The notes below the pieces were generated by a model, which was not told the DNA's origin, made no database searches, and was given only the letters and a program-made list of their open reading frames with translations. 64,000 bases of DNA, taken from Paraburkholderia fungorum. GTDB lineage: Bacteria > Pseudomonadota > Gammaproteobacteria > Burkholderiales > Burkholderiaceae. Position 1 is the stretch's first letter, and the number at the start of each line of letters is the position of its first letter. Positions 9,246 to 18,080 of this stretch are shown piece after piece. The position numbers and the translations under genes are program-made. The stretch lies in NCBI RefSeq assembly GCF_003610895.1, contig NZ_MCAS01000012.1, positions 248,001 through 312,000 on the forward strand, written 5' to 3'.

Positions 9246-10610
9246 ATGAAACCCGCCGCCGCAACAGCACCCGTACGCAAGACGCGCTTCACTGAGGCGA
9301 CGATCAGTCTCTTCGAACGCACGATTCCAGACCCGTTCGTGCTCGCCATACTTATTACCGCGATCGTCGCGGCGCTGTCCGCGATTTTTGCTCCGCACGC
9401 AAGCCTGGCGCGCCTTGTGGGTGGCTGGTACAAGGGCTTCTTCGACATTCTCACGTTTGCTTTCCAGATTACGCTGGTGCTCGTAACCGGTCACGCGTTC
9501 GCTCATGCGCCGCCCGTGCAACGCATCTTCAAGGCGCTGGTTTCGATTGCGCGCACGCCGGTTCAGGCGGCGACGCTCACCTTTGTTCTGGTCGCCGTGG
9601 CGTCGTTCTGCAATTGGGGCCTCGGCCTCGTCGTGAGCGCCTTGCTGGCCCGCGAGGTCGCTAAACGCATGCGGGTAGATTTCGCATGGATCGTGGCGGC
9701 TGGTTTTTCCGGCTGGGTCGTGTGGGCGAGCGGCATCTCGAGTTCGATCGCACTCGCGCAGTCGACACCCGGCAGCGCGATGAACGTCGTGCAGAAGTTG
9801 ACCGGGCAGGTCCTGCCGTTTAGCGCGACAGTTTTCACGCGCTTCAATCTGATTCCGACTGTCGCAATGCTGATCGTCATGCCGTTCGTCCTGGCGTGGC
9901 TCAAGCCGCGTGACGCGGACGCGGTGGTGCTCGACAGGGAGAAGAACCCGGACGCGCCCTCGCGTGAAAAGCCGCAGGGCAAGCAGAGCTTCGCTCGCTG
10001 GATTGAACACTCGTGGCTGGGCAGCGCGTTTATCGGCGCGGCAGGCATTGCTTTTCTCGTGCTCGCGCAGGTGCAGCACACCGCGTTTTCAGGTGTGAAC
10101 GCCGTGATCTTTGTGATGTTCATCGCCGGCGTCATTCTGCATGGATATCCCTTGGCCTACGCGGACGCGGTGAAGAACGCAGCGAAGCAGACCGGTTCGA
10201 TGATGCTTCAATATCCGCTGTACGGCGGCGTCATGGGAATGATGGACGCAACCGGACTGCCGGACGTGATCTCGCACTTCTTCATCGCCATTTCGAACGC
10301 GCACACCTTGCCGTTCTGGAGCTATATCTGCTCACTGATCGTGACGTTCTTCATTCCGAGCGGCGGCGGTCACTGGGCGGTGCAGGGACCCTTTGTCGTG
10401 CCGGCCGCGATGGCGCTGCATGCGTCCGTGCCGGCCACCACGATGGCCGTTGCCATGGGCGAGCAGGTCTCGAACATGATGCAGCCGTTCTGGGCCGCGC
10501 CGGTCGTGGCGATGGCGGGCGTCGGCGTCCAGCGCGTGCTCGGCTTCACCGTCGTGACTTTCCTGGTGGGCACGGTGGTCTACGGTGCCGCGTTGCTGCT
10601 GCTGGCTTGA
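9246..10610 (+). CDS. AtoE-like short-chain fatty acid transporter
   Basis: This 454-residue polytopic membrane protein is similar to AtoE, the E. coli short-chain fatty acid carrier. Family-like stretches are ATISLFERTIPDPFVLAILI at the start, FCNWGLGLVVSALLAREVAK, and FFIPSGGGHWAVQGPFVVPA. An eight-residue spacing from a GGAGAC site supports ATG 9246. It lies between the amidohydrolase and a second, unrelated carboxylate carrier and probably moves a small monocarboxylate or lactone-related acid. Having two carriers of different families side by side is unusual. Confidence 0.88.
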   Translation: MKPAAATAPVRKTRFTEATISLFERTIPDPFVLAILITAIVAALSAIFAPHASLARLVGGWYKGFFDILTFAFQITLVLVTGHAFAHAPPVQRIFKALVSIARTPVQAATLTFVLVAVASFCNWGLGLVVSALLAREVAKRMRVDFAWIVAAGFSGWVVWASGISSSIALAQSTPGSAMNVVQKLTGQVLPFSATVFTRFNLIPTVAMLIVMPFVLAWLKPRDADAVVLDREKNPDAPSREKPQGKQSFARWIEHSWLGSAFIGAAGIAFLVLAQVQHTAFSGVNAVIFVMFIAGVILHGYPLAYADAVKNAAKQTGSMMLQYPLYGGVMGMMDATGLPDVISHFFIAISNAHTLPFWSYICSLIVTFFIPSGGGHWAVQGPFVVPAAMALHASVPATTMAVAMGEQVSNMMQPFWAAPVVAMAGVGVQRVLGFTVVTFLVGTVVYGAALLLLA

Positions 10611-10649
10611 CGGGCAAGCGAATCAGACGATATGAACGGAGACAGGCAA

Positions 10650-11996
10650 ATGGAATCGGTAACGACGCACGAGGTAGCAGGCGAGGCGCAATCAGACGCT
10701 CGAACCTTCAAGGAGCGCTGGTGGGCCATATTCGACACGCGCGTGGGGGCGCTGCCCTTGCCGGTGTATTTCGTTCTCCTTGCTGTGCTGGTCGCGATGA
10801 CGATGAGAGGAAAGCTTGCCTCGGATCTGCCTACCGGCATGGCCCTGGTTGCCGTTGGCGGCTTCACGTGCGCTGAACTGGCAAAGCGTATTCCGTGGAT
10901 TCGCCATATTGGCGCCACGTCGATTTTTGCGGCGTTCATTCCTTCGATGCTGGTGTACTACAAGCTGATGCCGGCACCGGTCGTCAAGGCGGTCACCGAC
11001 TTCACGAAGAGCTCCAACTTCCTGTATCTCTTCATCGCGGCGATCATTGTCGGCAGTGTGCTCAGCATGGATCGCCGTACGCTGATCAAGGGCTTTGTGC
11101 GCATCTTCATTCCGGTCGCCAGTGGCTCGATCGTAGCCGCGTTGGTGGGCACAGGGGTTGGTGCTGCGCTCGGCATGGACGTCAAACATGCACTTTTCTT
11201 CGTCGTGGTGCCGATCATGGCGGGCGGCGTGGGCGAGGGCGCGCTTCCGTTGTCGGCGGGCTACGCGCAGATCATGGGCGTCGAGCAAGGTCCGTTGTTT
11301 GCCCAGGTTCTGTCCGCCGTCATGCTTGGCAATATTGCCGCGATCTGCTGCGCAGGTCTGTTGAGCTATCTCGGCACGCGCAAGCCGAAGTGGACCGGCA
11401 ACGGGCAGTTGACCATGGACGGGATCGGCGATGGCGAAATCACCGGGGCGCCGCTCGCGTTCGAATTCGATGTGAGTTCGGTTGCGGCAGCAGGTGCGAC
11501 GGCGATCGCGCTCTATCTGCTTGGCGTGCTGAGCCATCAGTTGTTCGACTGGCCCGCGCCGGTCGTCATGCTCGTGCTTGTGGTCGCCGCGCAGCTGTTT
11601 CAGGTGGTGTCGCCGCGCGTGAGGAGCGGCGCACGCTTCATGTATGGATTCTTTTCCACGGCGGTGACCTATCCGCTGATGTTTGCAATCAGTGTGGCGA
11701 TGACGCCATGGGGCGAGATCGTCACGGCCTTCCATTGGGTCAATATCGTGACGGCTGTCTCCACGGTGCTGGCGTTGACGATGACAGGATTTTTCGTTGG
11801 CCGGCTGATCGGGATGTATCCGGTCGAAGCGGCCATCGTCAATGCAACGCATAGCGGACTGGGAGGAACGGGCGATGTTGCGATTCTGACCGCAGCCAAC
11901 CGGATGGAGCTGATGCCGTTTGCCCAGATCGCCACGCGTATCGGTGGCGCAATTACCGTCATGAGCGCGCTGGCCGTGTTCGCGTATCTGCGCTAA
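10650..11996 (+). CDS. 2-hydroxycarboxylate transporter (CCS/CitS family)
   Basis: This is a 448-residue integral membrane protein of the 2-hydroxycarboxylate transporter family (CitS, MaeP and relatives), which carries citrate, malate, lactate and similar acids. The family motif GGVGEGALPLSAGYA and the C-terminal SGLGGTGDVAILTAANRM are both present. These form the two reentrant GG loops expected in this fold. ATG 10650 was chosen because a GGAGAC site lies 8 bases upstream and is itself inside the reading frame opened by ATG 10632. The carrier could serve the upstream lyase operon or the tetronate operon downstream. Confidence 0.88.
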   Translation: MESVTTHEVAGEAQSDARTFKERWWAIFDTRVGALPLPVYFVLLAVLVAMTMRGKLASDLPTGMALVAVGGFTCAELAKRIPWIRHIGATSIFAAFIPSMLVYYKLMPAPVVKAVTDFTKSSNFLYLFIAAIIVGSVLSMDRRTLIKGFVRIFIPVASGSIVAALVGTGVGAALGMDVKHALFFVVVPIMAGGVGEGALPLSAGYAQIMGVEQGPLFAQVLSAVMLGNIAAICCAGLLSYLGTRKPKWTGNGQLTMDGIGDGEITGAPLAFEFDVSSVAAAGATAIALYLLGVLSHQLFDWPAPVVMLVLVVAAQLFQVVSPRVRSGARFMYGFFSTAVTYPLMFAISVAMTPWGEIVTAFHWVNIVTAVSTVLALTMTGFFVGRLIGMYPVEAAIVNATHSGLGGTGDVAILTAANRMELMPFAQIATRIGGAITVMSALAVFAYLR

Positions 11997-12083
11997 GCGG
12001 TGACCGAGCTCAGGGTTTGCACGGATGCCGGCTAGATCGTAAATTTGTATGATGACCCGACAACATGATCCATCGGGACATCC

Positions 12084-12788
12084 ATGTTCGAGAAGATTCC
12101 GGTCCGCGCGCTGAGCGATACCGTCGCGCAGCAGTTGCTCAAGCAGATCGACAAAGGCACCTTCGCGCGCGGCGGCAAACTGCCGACCGAGGCGGTGCTG
12201 GCGCAGCAGTTCGGCGTGAGCCGCACCGTGATTCGCGAGGCGATTTCGCGGCTGAAGAACGAAGGCGTGGTCGAGCCGCGGCAGGGCAGCGGCGTGTTCA
12301 TTGCCGCGCACGGCGCAATCCGGCCGCTGCGGATCGACTACGCGGAAGCGGTTGAGGCGGGGTCGGTGCTGCAGATTCTCGCGCTGCGGCGAGCGATCGA
12401 GGCCGAGGTGGCTTCGGAAGCCGCCCTGCACCGCAGCGACGCGGACATGGTGTCGATCGACGCCGCGCTCGCGAACATCGACGAAGCGGTGGCCGAAGGC
12501 GAGAACGGTGTCGCCGAAGATGTCGCTTTCCATCGCGCCATCGCCGTGGCGACCGGCAATCCGTATTTCCTCAAGACGCTCGTCTTTCTTAATCAATATC
12601 TCGAAGCCGGCACCCTGGTCACGCGGCGCAATGAAGCGCTGCGCGACGACTTCTCACGTCAGGTGCGTGAAGAGCACGCGGCCATCGTCGCGGCGATTCG
12701 CGCGGGCGATCCGGCGGCGGCGCGCAATGCGGCGAGCACCCATATGAACAACGCGGCACGGCGGCTTGCGGAAGCGGGTATTTGCTGA
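12084..12788 (+). CDS. FadR-subfamily GntR regulator (FCD domain)
   Basis: This 234-residue regulator has a GntR winged helix (GGKLPTEAVLAQQFGVSRTV, then IREAISRLKNEGVVEPRQG) and an all-helical FCD effector domain. The FCD metal-site histidines fit FHRAIAVATGN and HMNNAARR. It is transcribed in the same direction as the five tetronate genes that begin 63 bp downstream, and is the best candidate for their regulator. Its effector is probably a tetronate or one of its intermediates. No convincing operator was found upstream apart from a weak TTGT...ACAA symmetry near 12045. Confidence 0.87.
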   Translation: MFEKIPVRALSDTVAQQLLKQIDKGTFARGGKLPTEAVLAQQFGVSRTVIREAISRLKNEGVVEPRQGSGVFIAAHGAIRPLRIDYAEAVEAGSVLQILALRRAIEAEVASEAALHRSDADMVSIDAALANIDEAVAEGENGVAEDVAFHRAIAVATGNPYFLKTLVFLNQYLEAGTLVTRRNEALRDDFSRQVREEHAAIVAAIRAGDPAAARNAASTHMNNAARRLAEAGIC

Positions 12789-12851
12789 GCTGAGGCGCTT
12801 CGAATCGGGCGCTATCGGCACGCTCGCCACTAACCAACTTAAGGGTCAGGC

Positions 12852-13742
12852 ATGTCCAGAAATGTCGGCGTTATCGGTCTCGGAGCGATGGGCATGGGCG
12901 TTGCGCGCTCGCTGCTGCGCGCGGGTTTTCAGGTCCACGCGTGCGATTTGCGCAGCGAGATTCTGCAGGCGTTCGTGGCGGCCGGTGGCGTCGGTTGTGC
13001 GTCGCCTGCCGAGCTCGGCGCGCAATGCGAGGTGCTTGTCACGCTGGTCGTGAATGCCGCTCAAACTGAAGCGGTGCTGTTCGGCGCGCAAGGTGCGGTT
13101 GCCGCGATGAAACCCGGCAGTGTTGTGATCGCGAGCGCAACTGTCGCGCCGGATTTCGCAAGCGCGCTCGGCCGGCGGATCGAAGCCGCTGGCTTGCAGA
13201 TGCTCGACGCGCCGGTGTCCGGTGGCGCGGCGCGCGCCGCTTCCGGTGAAATGACGATGATGACGTCCGGCCCGGACGCCGCCTATGCGGCGTGTGAGGA
13301 CGTGCTGGCGGCGATGGCCGGCAAGGTCTATCGGCTGGGCCAGGCGCACGGTGCAGGGTCGAAGGTGAAGATCATCAATCAGTTGCTGGCAGGCGTGCAT
13401 ATCGCCGTGGCCGCCGAGGCAATGGCGCTCGGTTTGCGCGAAGGTGTCGATCCCGATGCCTTGTACGAGGTCATCACGCATAGCGCGGGCAATTCGTGGA
13501 TGTTCGAGAACCGCGTGCCTCATATTCTGAGCGGCGATTACGCGCCGCTCTCGGCGGTCGATATCTTCGTCAAGGATCTCGGTCTGGTGCTCGATACCGC
13601 GCGCGGCTCGAAATTTCCATTGCCTTTGTCGGCGGCGGCGCATCAGATGTTCATGATGGCGTCGACCGCGGGGCATGGCGGCGAGGACGATGCCGCCGTG
13701 ATCAAGATTTTCCCCGGCATTCAGTTGCCGGCGGCGAAGTAA
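12852..13742 (+). CDS. ltnD: L-threonate dehydrogenase
   Basis: This 296-residue NAD-dependent beta-hydroxyacid dehydrogenase is expected to oxidise L-threonate to 2-oxo-tetronate. The Rossmann motif GLGAMGMGVARSLLRAGF is at residues 8-25. The substrate loop DAPVSGGAARAASGEMTMM and the catalytic lysine in GAGSKVKIINQLL follow. The gene name rests on the downstream neighbours: otnK, otnC, otnI and denD are the known partners in the acid-sugar catabolic pathway described for Ralstonia and Haemophilus. Alone, the sequence could also be a tartronate semialdehyde reductase-like enzyme. Confidence 0.88.
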   Translation: MSRNVGVIGLGAMGMGVARSLLRAGFQVHACDLRSEILQAFVAAGGVGCASPAELGAQCEVLVTLVVNAAQTEAVLFGAQGAVAAMKPGSVVIASATVAPDFASALGRRIEAAGLQMLDAPVSGGAARAASGEMTMMTSGPDAAYAACEDVLAAMAGKVYRLGQAHGAGSKVKIINQLLAGVHIAVAAEAMALGLREGVDPDALYEVITHSAGNSWMFENRVPHILSGDYAPLSAVDIFVKDLGLVLDTARGSKFPLPLSAAAHQMFMMASTAGHGGEDDAAVIKIFPGIQLPAAK

Positions 13743-13756
13743 GCGCGGAGGCCGCA

Positions 13757-15067
13757 ATGACCACGTCGTCCCAACGCGCGCTGCTCGGCTGCATCGCCGA
13801 CGATTTCACCGGCGCCACCGATCTCGCCAATATGCTGGTGCGCGGCGGCATGCGCACGGTGCAGACCATCGGCGTGCCCGCGTCGAACGACGCGCTTGAC
13901 GCCGATGCCCTGGTCGTCGCGCTGAAATCGCGCACCATTGCCGCCGCCGATGCGGTCGCGCAATCGCTCGCCGCGCTCGACTGGTTGCGCGCGCAAGGAT
14001 GCCGTCAGTTCTTTTTCAAATACTGTTCGACCTTCGATTCGACCGACGCCGGCAACATCGGCCCGGTCACCGATGCCTTGCTCGATGCGCTGTCAAGCGG
14101 GCCAGGCGCTGCGGCTTTTACGATCGCCTGTCCGGCGTTTCCGGAGAACGGCCGCACGATCTATCGCGGCTATCTGTTTGTCGGCGATACGTTGCTGAAC
14201 GAATCGGGCATGGAAAATCATCCGCTCACGCCGATGCGCGAGGCGAACCTCGTGCGCGTGCTCCAGCGGCAAACCGGATCGAAAGTCGGCCTGGTGCGTT
14301 ACGACACCGTGGCAAAAGGCGTGTCGGCCGTGCGCGAATCTTTCGATGCGCTGCGTGGCGACGGCGCGCGAATGGCGATTGCCGATGCGGTATCGGACGC
14401 GGACCTTCACGTACTTGGCGAGGCGTGTGCCGACCTCACGCTGATTACGGGCGGCTCCGGCATAGCGCTAGGTCTGCCGGCCAACTTTCGCCGCGCCGGT
14501 TTGCTCGCACAACGCAACGATGCCGCGCACTTGCCGCGCATTGAAGGCTTGTCGGCGGTGCTGGCCGGCAGCGCCTCGAAAGCGACCAACGCGCAAGTGG
14601 CGGCCTGGCGCGAGACGCGGCCCGCGTTCCGCATCGACCCGCTGGCGGCGGCGCGCGGCGAACCGGTGGTCGGCGCGGCGCTGGCCTTTGCGCAGCCCTA
14701 CCTGGATAAAGACGAACCCGTCCTGATCTATGCCACCGCCACGCCCGACGAAGTCAAAGCGGTGCAGCGCGAGCTCGGCGTCAACGAAGCGGGGCACCTG
14801 GTCGAATCCACGTTGGCGTCGATCGCACGCGGCTTGCGCGAGCGCGGCGTGCGCAGGTTCGTGGTGGCGGGCGGGGAAACCTCGGGCGCGGTGGTGCAGG
14901 CGCTCGACGTGCGCACGTTGCGGATCGGCGCGCAGATCGATCCGGGCGTACCCGCTACCGCAACAACGGAAGCCGAGCCGCTCGCGCTCGCATTGAAGTC
15001 CGGCAATTTTGGCGCGGTCGATTTTTTCGAAAAGGCGCTGCGTCACCTCGAGGGAGCCGCGCAATGA
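13757..15067 (+). CDS. otnK: 3-oxo-tetronate kinase
   Basis: This 436-residue kinase has the DUF1537 architecture: an N-terminal sugar-binding domain opening with LGCIADDFTGATDLANMLV and a C-terminal nucleotide-binding domain ending in FVVAGGETSGAVVQAL. It phosphorylates 3-oxo-tetronate at C4 using ATP. ATG 13757 is preceded by GCGGAGG, 14 bp after ltnD stops. The gene overlaps the next one (otnC) in an ATGA junction, indicating translational coupling. The assignment is strong because kinase, decarboxylase and isomerase occur together. Confidence 0.93.
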   Translation: MTTSSQRALLGCIADDFTGATDLANMLVRGGMRTVQTIGVPASNDALDADALVVALKSRTIAAADAVAQSLAALDWLRAQGCRQFFFKYCSTFDSTDAGNIGPVTDALLDALSSGPGAAAFTIACPAFPENGRTIYRGYLFVGDTLLNESGMENHPLTPMREANLVRVLQRQTGSKVGLVRYDTVAKGVSAVRESFDALRGDGARMAIADAVSDADLHVLGEACADLTLITGGSGIALGLPANFRRAGLLAQRNDAAHLPRIEGLSAVLAGSASKATNAQVAAWRETRPAFRIDPLAAARGEPVVGAALAFAQPYLDKDEPVLIYATATPDEVKAVQRELGVNEAGHLVESTLASIARGLRERGVRRFVVAGGETSGAVVQALDVRTLRIGAQIDPGVPATATTEAEPLALALKSGNFGAVDFFEKALRHLEGAAQ

Positions 15068-15726
15068 CCGGTACGCCCGCGCTTCACACGACAAACGAGG
15101 CACGCGTGCGCGAAGAAATCTGCGTGACCGGTGCGAGTCTCTATCAACGCGGCTATACGGTGGGCAGCGCGGGGAACATCAGCGCGCGCCTCGATGACGG
15201 CTGGCTGATCACGCCGACCGATGCCTGCCTCGGCCGGCTCGATCCGGCCGACATCGCCAAGGTCGATGTCGGCGGCAATGCAGTGTCCGGCGGTAAGCCG
15301 TCGAAAACGCTGGCGCTGCATCGGGGCATCTATGCCCGCAATGGCGAGGCACGCGGCATCGTCCACACGCATTCGACGCATCTGGTGGCCTTGACGCTCG
15401 CCGGCGTCTGGCACGACAACGATGTTCTGCCGCCGATCACCCCGTACTACGTGATGAAAGTGGGCCACGTCCCGCTGATTCGTTACCAGCGGCCCGGCGA
15501 CCCGCAAGTGGCTGAGCAGATCGCCGCGCTCGCCGGCACCGTCCGCGCGGTTTTGCTCGAGCGCCTCGGGCCGGTGGTGTGGGAGCGCTCGGTGGCGCAG
15601 GCGTCGTATGCGCTCGAGGAGCTCGAAGAGACCGCGCGTCTCTGGCTGATGACGAACCCGCGCCCGGTGCCGCTCGACGACGCGGCGCTCGAAGAACTTC
15701 GGCGGGTGTTCGGCGCACGCTGGTAG
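15064..15726 (+). CDS. otnC: 3-oxo-tetronate 4-phosphate decarboxylase
   Basis: This 220-residue protein belongs to the class II aldolase/adducin family. It decarboxylates 3-oxo-tetronate 4-phosphate to dihydroxyacetone phosphate. Motifs include GNISARLDDGWLITPTDAC and the metal-binding HTHSTHLVALTLAG. The start codon overlaps the otnK stop codon by four bases. It feeds triose phosphate into central metabolism and closes the pathway. Confidence 0.92.
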   Translation: MTGTPALHTTNEARVREEICVTGASLYQRGYTVGSAGNISARLDDGWLITPTDACLGRLDPADIAKVDVGGNAVSGGKPSKTLALHRGIYARNGEARGIVHTHSTHLVALTLAGVWHDNDVLPPITPYYVMKVGHVPLIRYQRPGDPQVAEQIAALAGTVRAVLLERLGPVVWERSVAQASYALEELEETARLWLMTNPRPVPLDDAALEELRRVFGARW

Positions 15727-15798
15727 TCGCTCGAAAAAGCAAAGCCAGGTGGCGCTGCCACGCTGGCCGATCCAAACCGTATCCAGGGAGTTTTCGTC

Positions 15799-16590
15799 AT
15801 GCCTCGTTTCGCCGCCAACCTGACCATGATGTACAACGAACACGCGTTCCTCGACCGTTTTGCCGCCGCGGCAAAAGACGGCTTCAAGGCCGTGGAGTTT
15901 CTGTTTCCCTATGATTTTCGTGCTGGCGAAATCAAGGCGCGGCTCGAAGAGAACGGCCTGACTCAGGCGCTTTTCAATGCGCCGCCCGGCGACTGGGCGG
16001 CGGGCGAACGCGGCATTGCTTCGCTGCCGGGCCGCGAAGACGAATTTCGCCGCAGCGTCGAAACCGCGCTCGACTACGCGCGTATGCTCGGCAATCGCAA
16101 GTTGCATGTGATGGCCGGTTTGATTGGCGCCGATCAGCCGCGCGCACGGCATCGCGAGGTGTATCTGAAGAACCTTGCCTATGCCGCCAGGGCCGCGCAG
16201 GGAGACGGCATTACCGTCGTGATCGAGCCGATCAATACGCGCGACATGCCCGGCTTCTTTCTGAACCGCCAGGACGACGCGCAGGCGATTTGCGCGGAAG
16301 TGCGCGCGGCGAATCTCAAGGTGCAGTTCGACTGCTATCACTGCCAGATCGTCGAAGGCGACCTTGCTGTGAAGCTCAAACGCGATATGGCAGGCATCGG
16401 CCATATTCAGATCGCCGGCGTACCGGAGCGTCACGAGCCCGATATTGGCGAACTGAACTATCCGTATCTGTTCGATCTGATCGACGCGCTGGGCTATGAC
16501 GGCTATGTCGGCTGCGAATACCGGCCGCGCGCCGGCACGTCCGCGGGGCTCGGCTGGCTCACGCCGTATCTGAACGCAGCTCGCCAATGA
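15799..16590 (+). CDS. otnI: 2-oxo-tetronate isomerase
   Basis: This 263-residue TIM-barrel isomerase of the hydroxypyruvate isomerase-like family interconverts 2-oxo- and 3-oxo-tetronate. Typical segments are [20 protein letters not shown] at the start, [32 protein letters not shown], and [12 protein letters not shown] at the end. It could be called Hyi if seen alone, but its neighbours otnK, otnC and denD favour the tetronate role. A CAGGGAG site precedes the ATG. Confidence 0.9.
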   Translation: MPRFAANLTMMYNEHAFLDRFAAAAKDGFKAVEFLFPYDFRAGEIKARLEENGLTQALFNAPPGDWAAGERGIASLPGREDEFRRSVETALDYARMLGNRKLHVMAGLIGADQPRARHREVYLKNLAYAARAAQGDGITVVIEPINTRDMPGFFLNRQDDAQAICAEVRAANLKVQFDCYHCQIVEGDLAVKLKRDMAGIGHIQIAGVPERHEPDIGELNYPYLFDLIDALGYDGYVGCEYRPRAGTSAGLGWLTPYLNAARQ

Positions 16591-16615
16591 GAACAAAGGA
16601 AGGACGAAGCCCATC

Positions 16616-17596
16616 ATGAAAGTACTGATTACCGGCGGTGCGGGTTTTCTTGGCCAGCGTCTCGCGCGCGAATTATTGGCGCGCGGCGTAGTGAAAGACC
16701 AACATGGCCAGCCTCAGGCGATTACGGAATTGGTGCTGCTCGACGTGGTTCGCGCAAGCGATTTCGGCGACCGCCGCGTGCGCCCGGAAGTGGGCGACAT
16801 CGCTGAGCGCAGCGTGCTCGAGAGCGTGATCGACGAGCGCACCGCGGCGATCTTCCATCTTGCCGCGATCGTGAGCGGACAGGCCGAGGCGGATTTCGAT
16901 CTCGGCATGCGCATCAATCTCGACGCGTCGCGCTTGCTGCTGGAAACCTGCCGGCAGCGTGGGCACACGCCGCGGGTGGTGTTCACGAGTTCGGTGGCCG
17001 TGTATGGCGGCGATCTGCCCGAGGTCGTGCAGAACGACACCGCGCTGAATCCGCAATCGTCGTACGGCGCGCAGAAGGCGATCGCGGAGTTGCTGCTCAA
17101 CGATTACACGCGGCGAGGCTTTGTCGATGGCCGGGTGTTGCGCCTGCCCACGATTAGCGTGCGGCCAGGCAAGCCGAATGCGGCGGCGTCGTCGTTCGCG
17201 AGCGGCATTGTTCGCGAGCCGCTGAACGGCGAGACCGCGGTGTGTCCGGTGGCGGGCACGACACGCGTGTGGCTGCTGTCGCCGCGCAAGGCGATCGAAA
17301 GTCTGATCGCCGGACTCGAACTCGATTCCGCTGTGCTCGGCAACCAGCGCGCGCTGAATCTGCCGGGGATCTCCGTGAGCGTCGACGAGATGGTGGCGGC
17401 GCTGCGCGAAGTGGCGGGTGACGCGGCCGCAAGGCGGATCGTGTGGGCGCCGGATGGGCGAGTGGAGAAGATTGTCGGCGGCTGGCCGGGCCAGTGGGAT
17501 GCCTCGCGCGCCGAACGGCTCGGGCTGAGCGGTGACCGCAGCTTCGCCGACGTGATTCGCAGCTATATCGCCGACGAGGGTATTCAGATTCGCTAG
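16616..17596 (+). CDS. denD: D-erythronate dehydrogenase
   Basis: This 326-residue short-chain dehydrogenase of the extended NAD-epimerase type has the nucleotide motif GGAGFLGQRLARELL near the start. The catalytic Tyr-x3-Lys is in SSYGAQKAIAELLL, and the active-site serine lies before it in FTSSVAVYGG. In known pathways DenD oxidises D-erythronate to 2-oxo-tetronate. It is the last gene of the run, 25 bp after otnI. Having both ltnD and denD means the operon can accept L-threonate and D-erythronate and channel them through the same three enzymes. Confidence 0.9.
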   Translation: MKVLITGGAGFLGQRLARELLARGVVKDQHGQPQAITELVLLDVVRASDFGDRRVRPEVGDIAERSVLESVIDERTAAIFHLAAIVSGQAEADFDLGMRINLDASRLLLETCRQRGHTPRVVFTSSVAVYGGDLPEVVQNDTALNPQSSYGAQKAIAELLLNDYTRRGFVDGRVLRLPTISVRPGKPNAAASSFASGIVREPLNGETAVCPVAGTTRVWLLSPRKAIESLIAGLELDSAVLGNQRALNLPGISVSVDEMVAALREVAGDAAARRIVWAPDGRVEKIVGGWPGQWDASRAERLGLSGDRSFADVIRSYIADEGIQIR

Positions 17597-17803
17597 CTAA
17601 TAGCACGTATAGCACGCATAGCGCACTTACCGGAGAGTTGCCGTTTCAGGGGCACCGTGAACGGCAGAATGGTTCAAAGCCTCGTGCCGGCAGGCGCAGC
17701 GGCGCTTTTGCCAGCACGAGCGCGTCAATCTTCAGATCTATACGCGGCCATTGCGACGAGGCCGCGAGCCTGCACGTATTCCCTGGTCCGCAGCCGGCTT
17801 TGC

Positions 17804-17880
17804 TTGACACGATTTCGGCCACGCGCCTATTATCGTGTCTGATTGTTCGATATATGACCGTGTGTTCGCATAAAGAACAA
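17804..17880 (+). promoter_or_regulatory. pcaF promoter and IclR/PcaR-like repeat region
   Basis: The 484-bp gap before pcaF contains a near-consensus sigma70 promoter: TTGACA at 17804-17809, 18 bp spacer, TATTAT at 17828-17833. Just downstream are direct repeats GTTCGATA (17845-17852) and GTTCGCATA (17864-17872), and an inverted pair TTGTTC (17843-17848) / GAACAA (17875-17880). GTTCGATA-type repeats are seen at sites of the IclR-family regulator PcaR in aromatic degraders, so this may be its site. I see no gene in the rest of the gap. Confidence 0.5.
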
Positions 17881-18080
17881 ATGACCGCCGCCTTGGCCCC
17901 ATCGTTTACTATCCTGCGCTAAGCTGAATTGACACGGCGGCTACCATGCGGCCGTTTCCCATTGCACTCGCGGGTCGATACCGCGGAGCAGCCGGCTCGC
18001 GCCAGGCACCAAGCGGCCGGTGCCGCCAACGGGTATCGCCAGCAGCACAGCACATGCAGCACATCAACTGGAGACATCAC

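Noticed and set aside
10692..12596. 634-codon minus-strand frame opposite the CCS carrier and GntR gene
   Set aside because: The plus-strand genes have membrane helices and a clear helix-turn-helix. The minus-strand product is an Arg/His/Asp-rich mixture with no family resemblance.
17597..17940. Small plus-strand frames in the pcaF upstream region
   Set aside because: They lack ribosome-binding sites, and the region carries promoter-like and repeat sequences instead.
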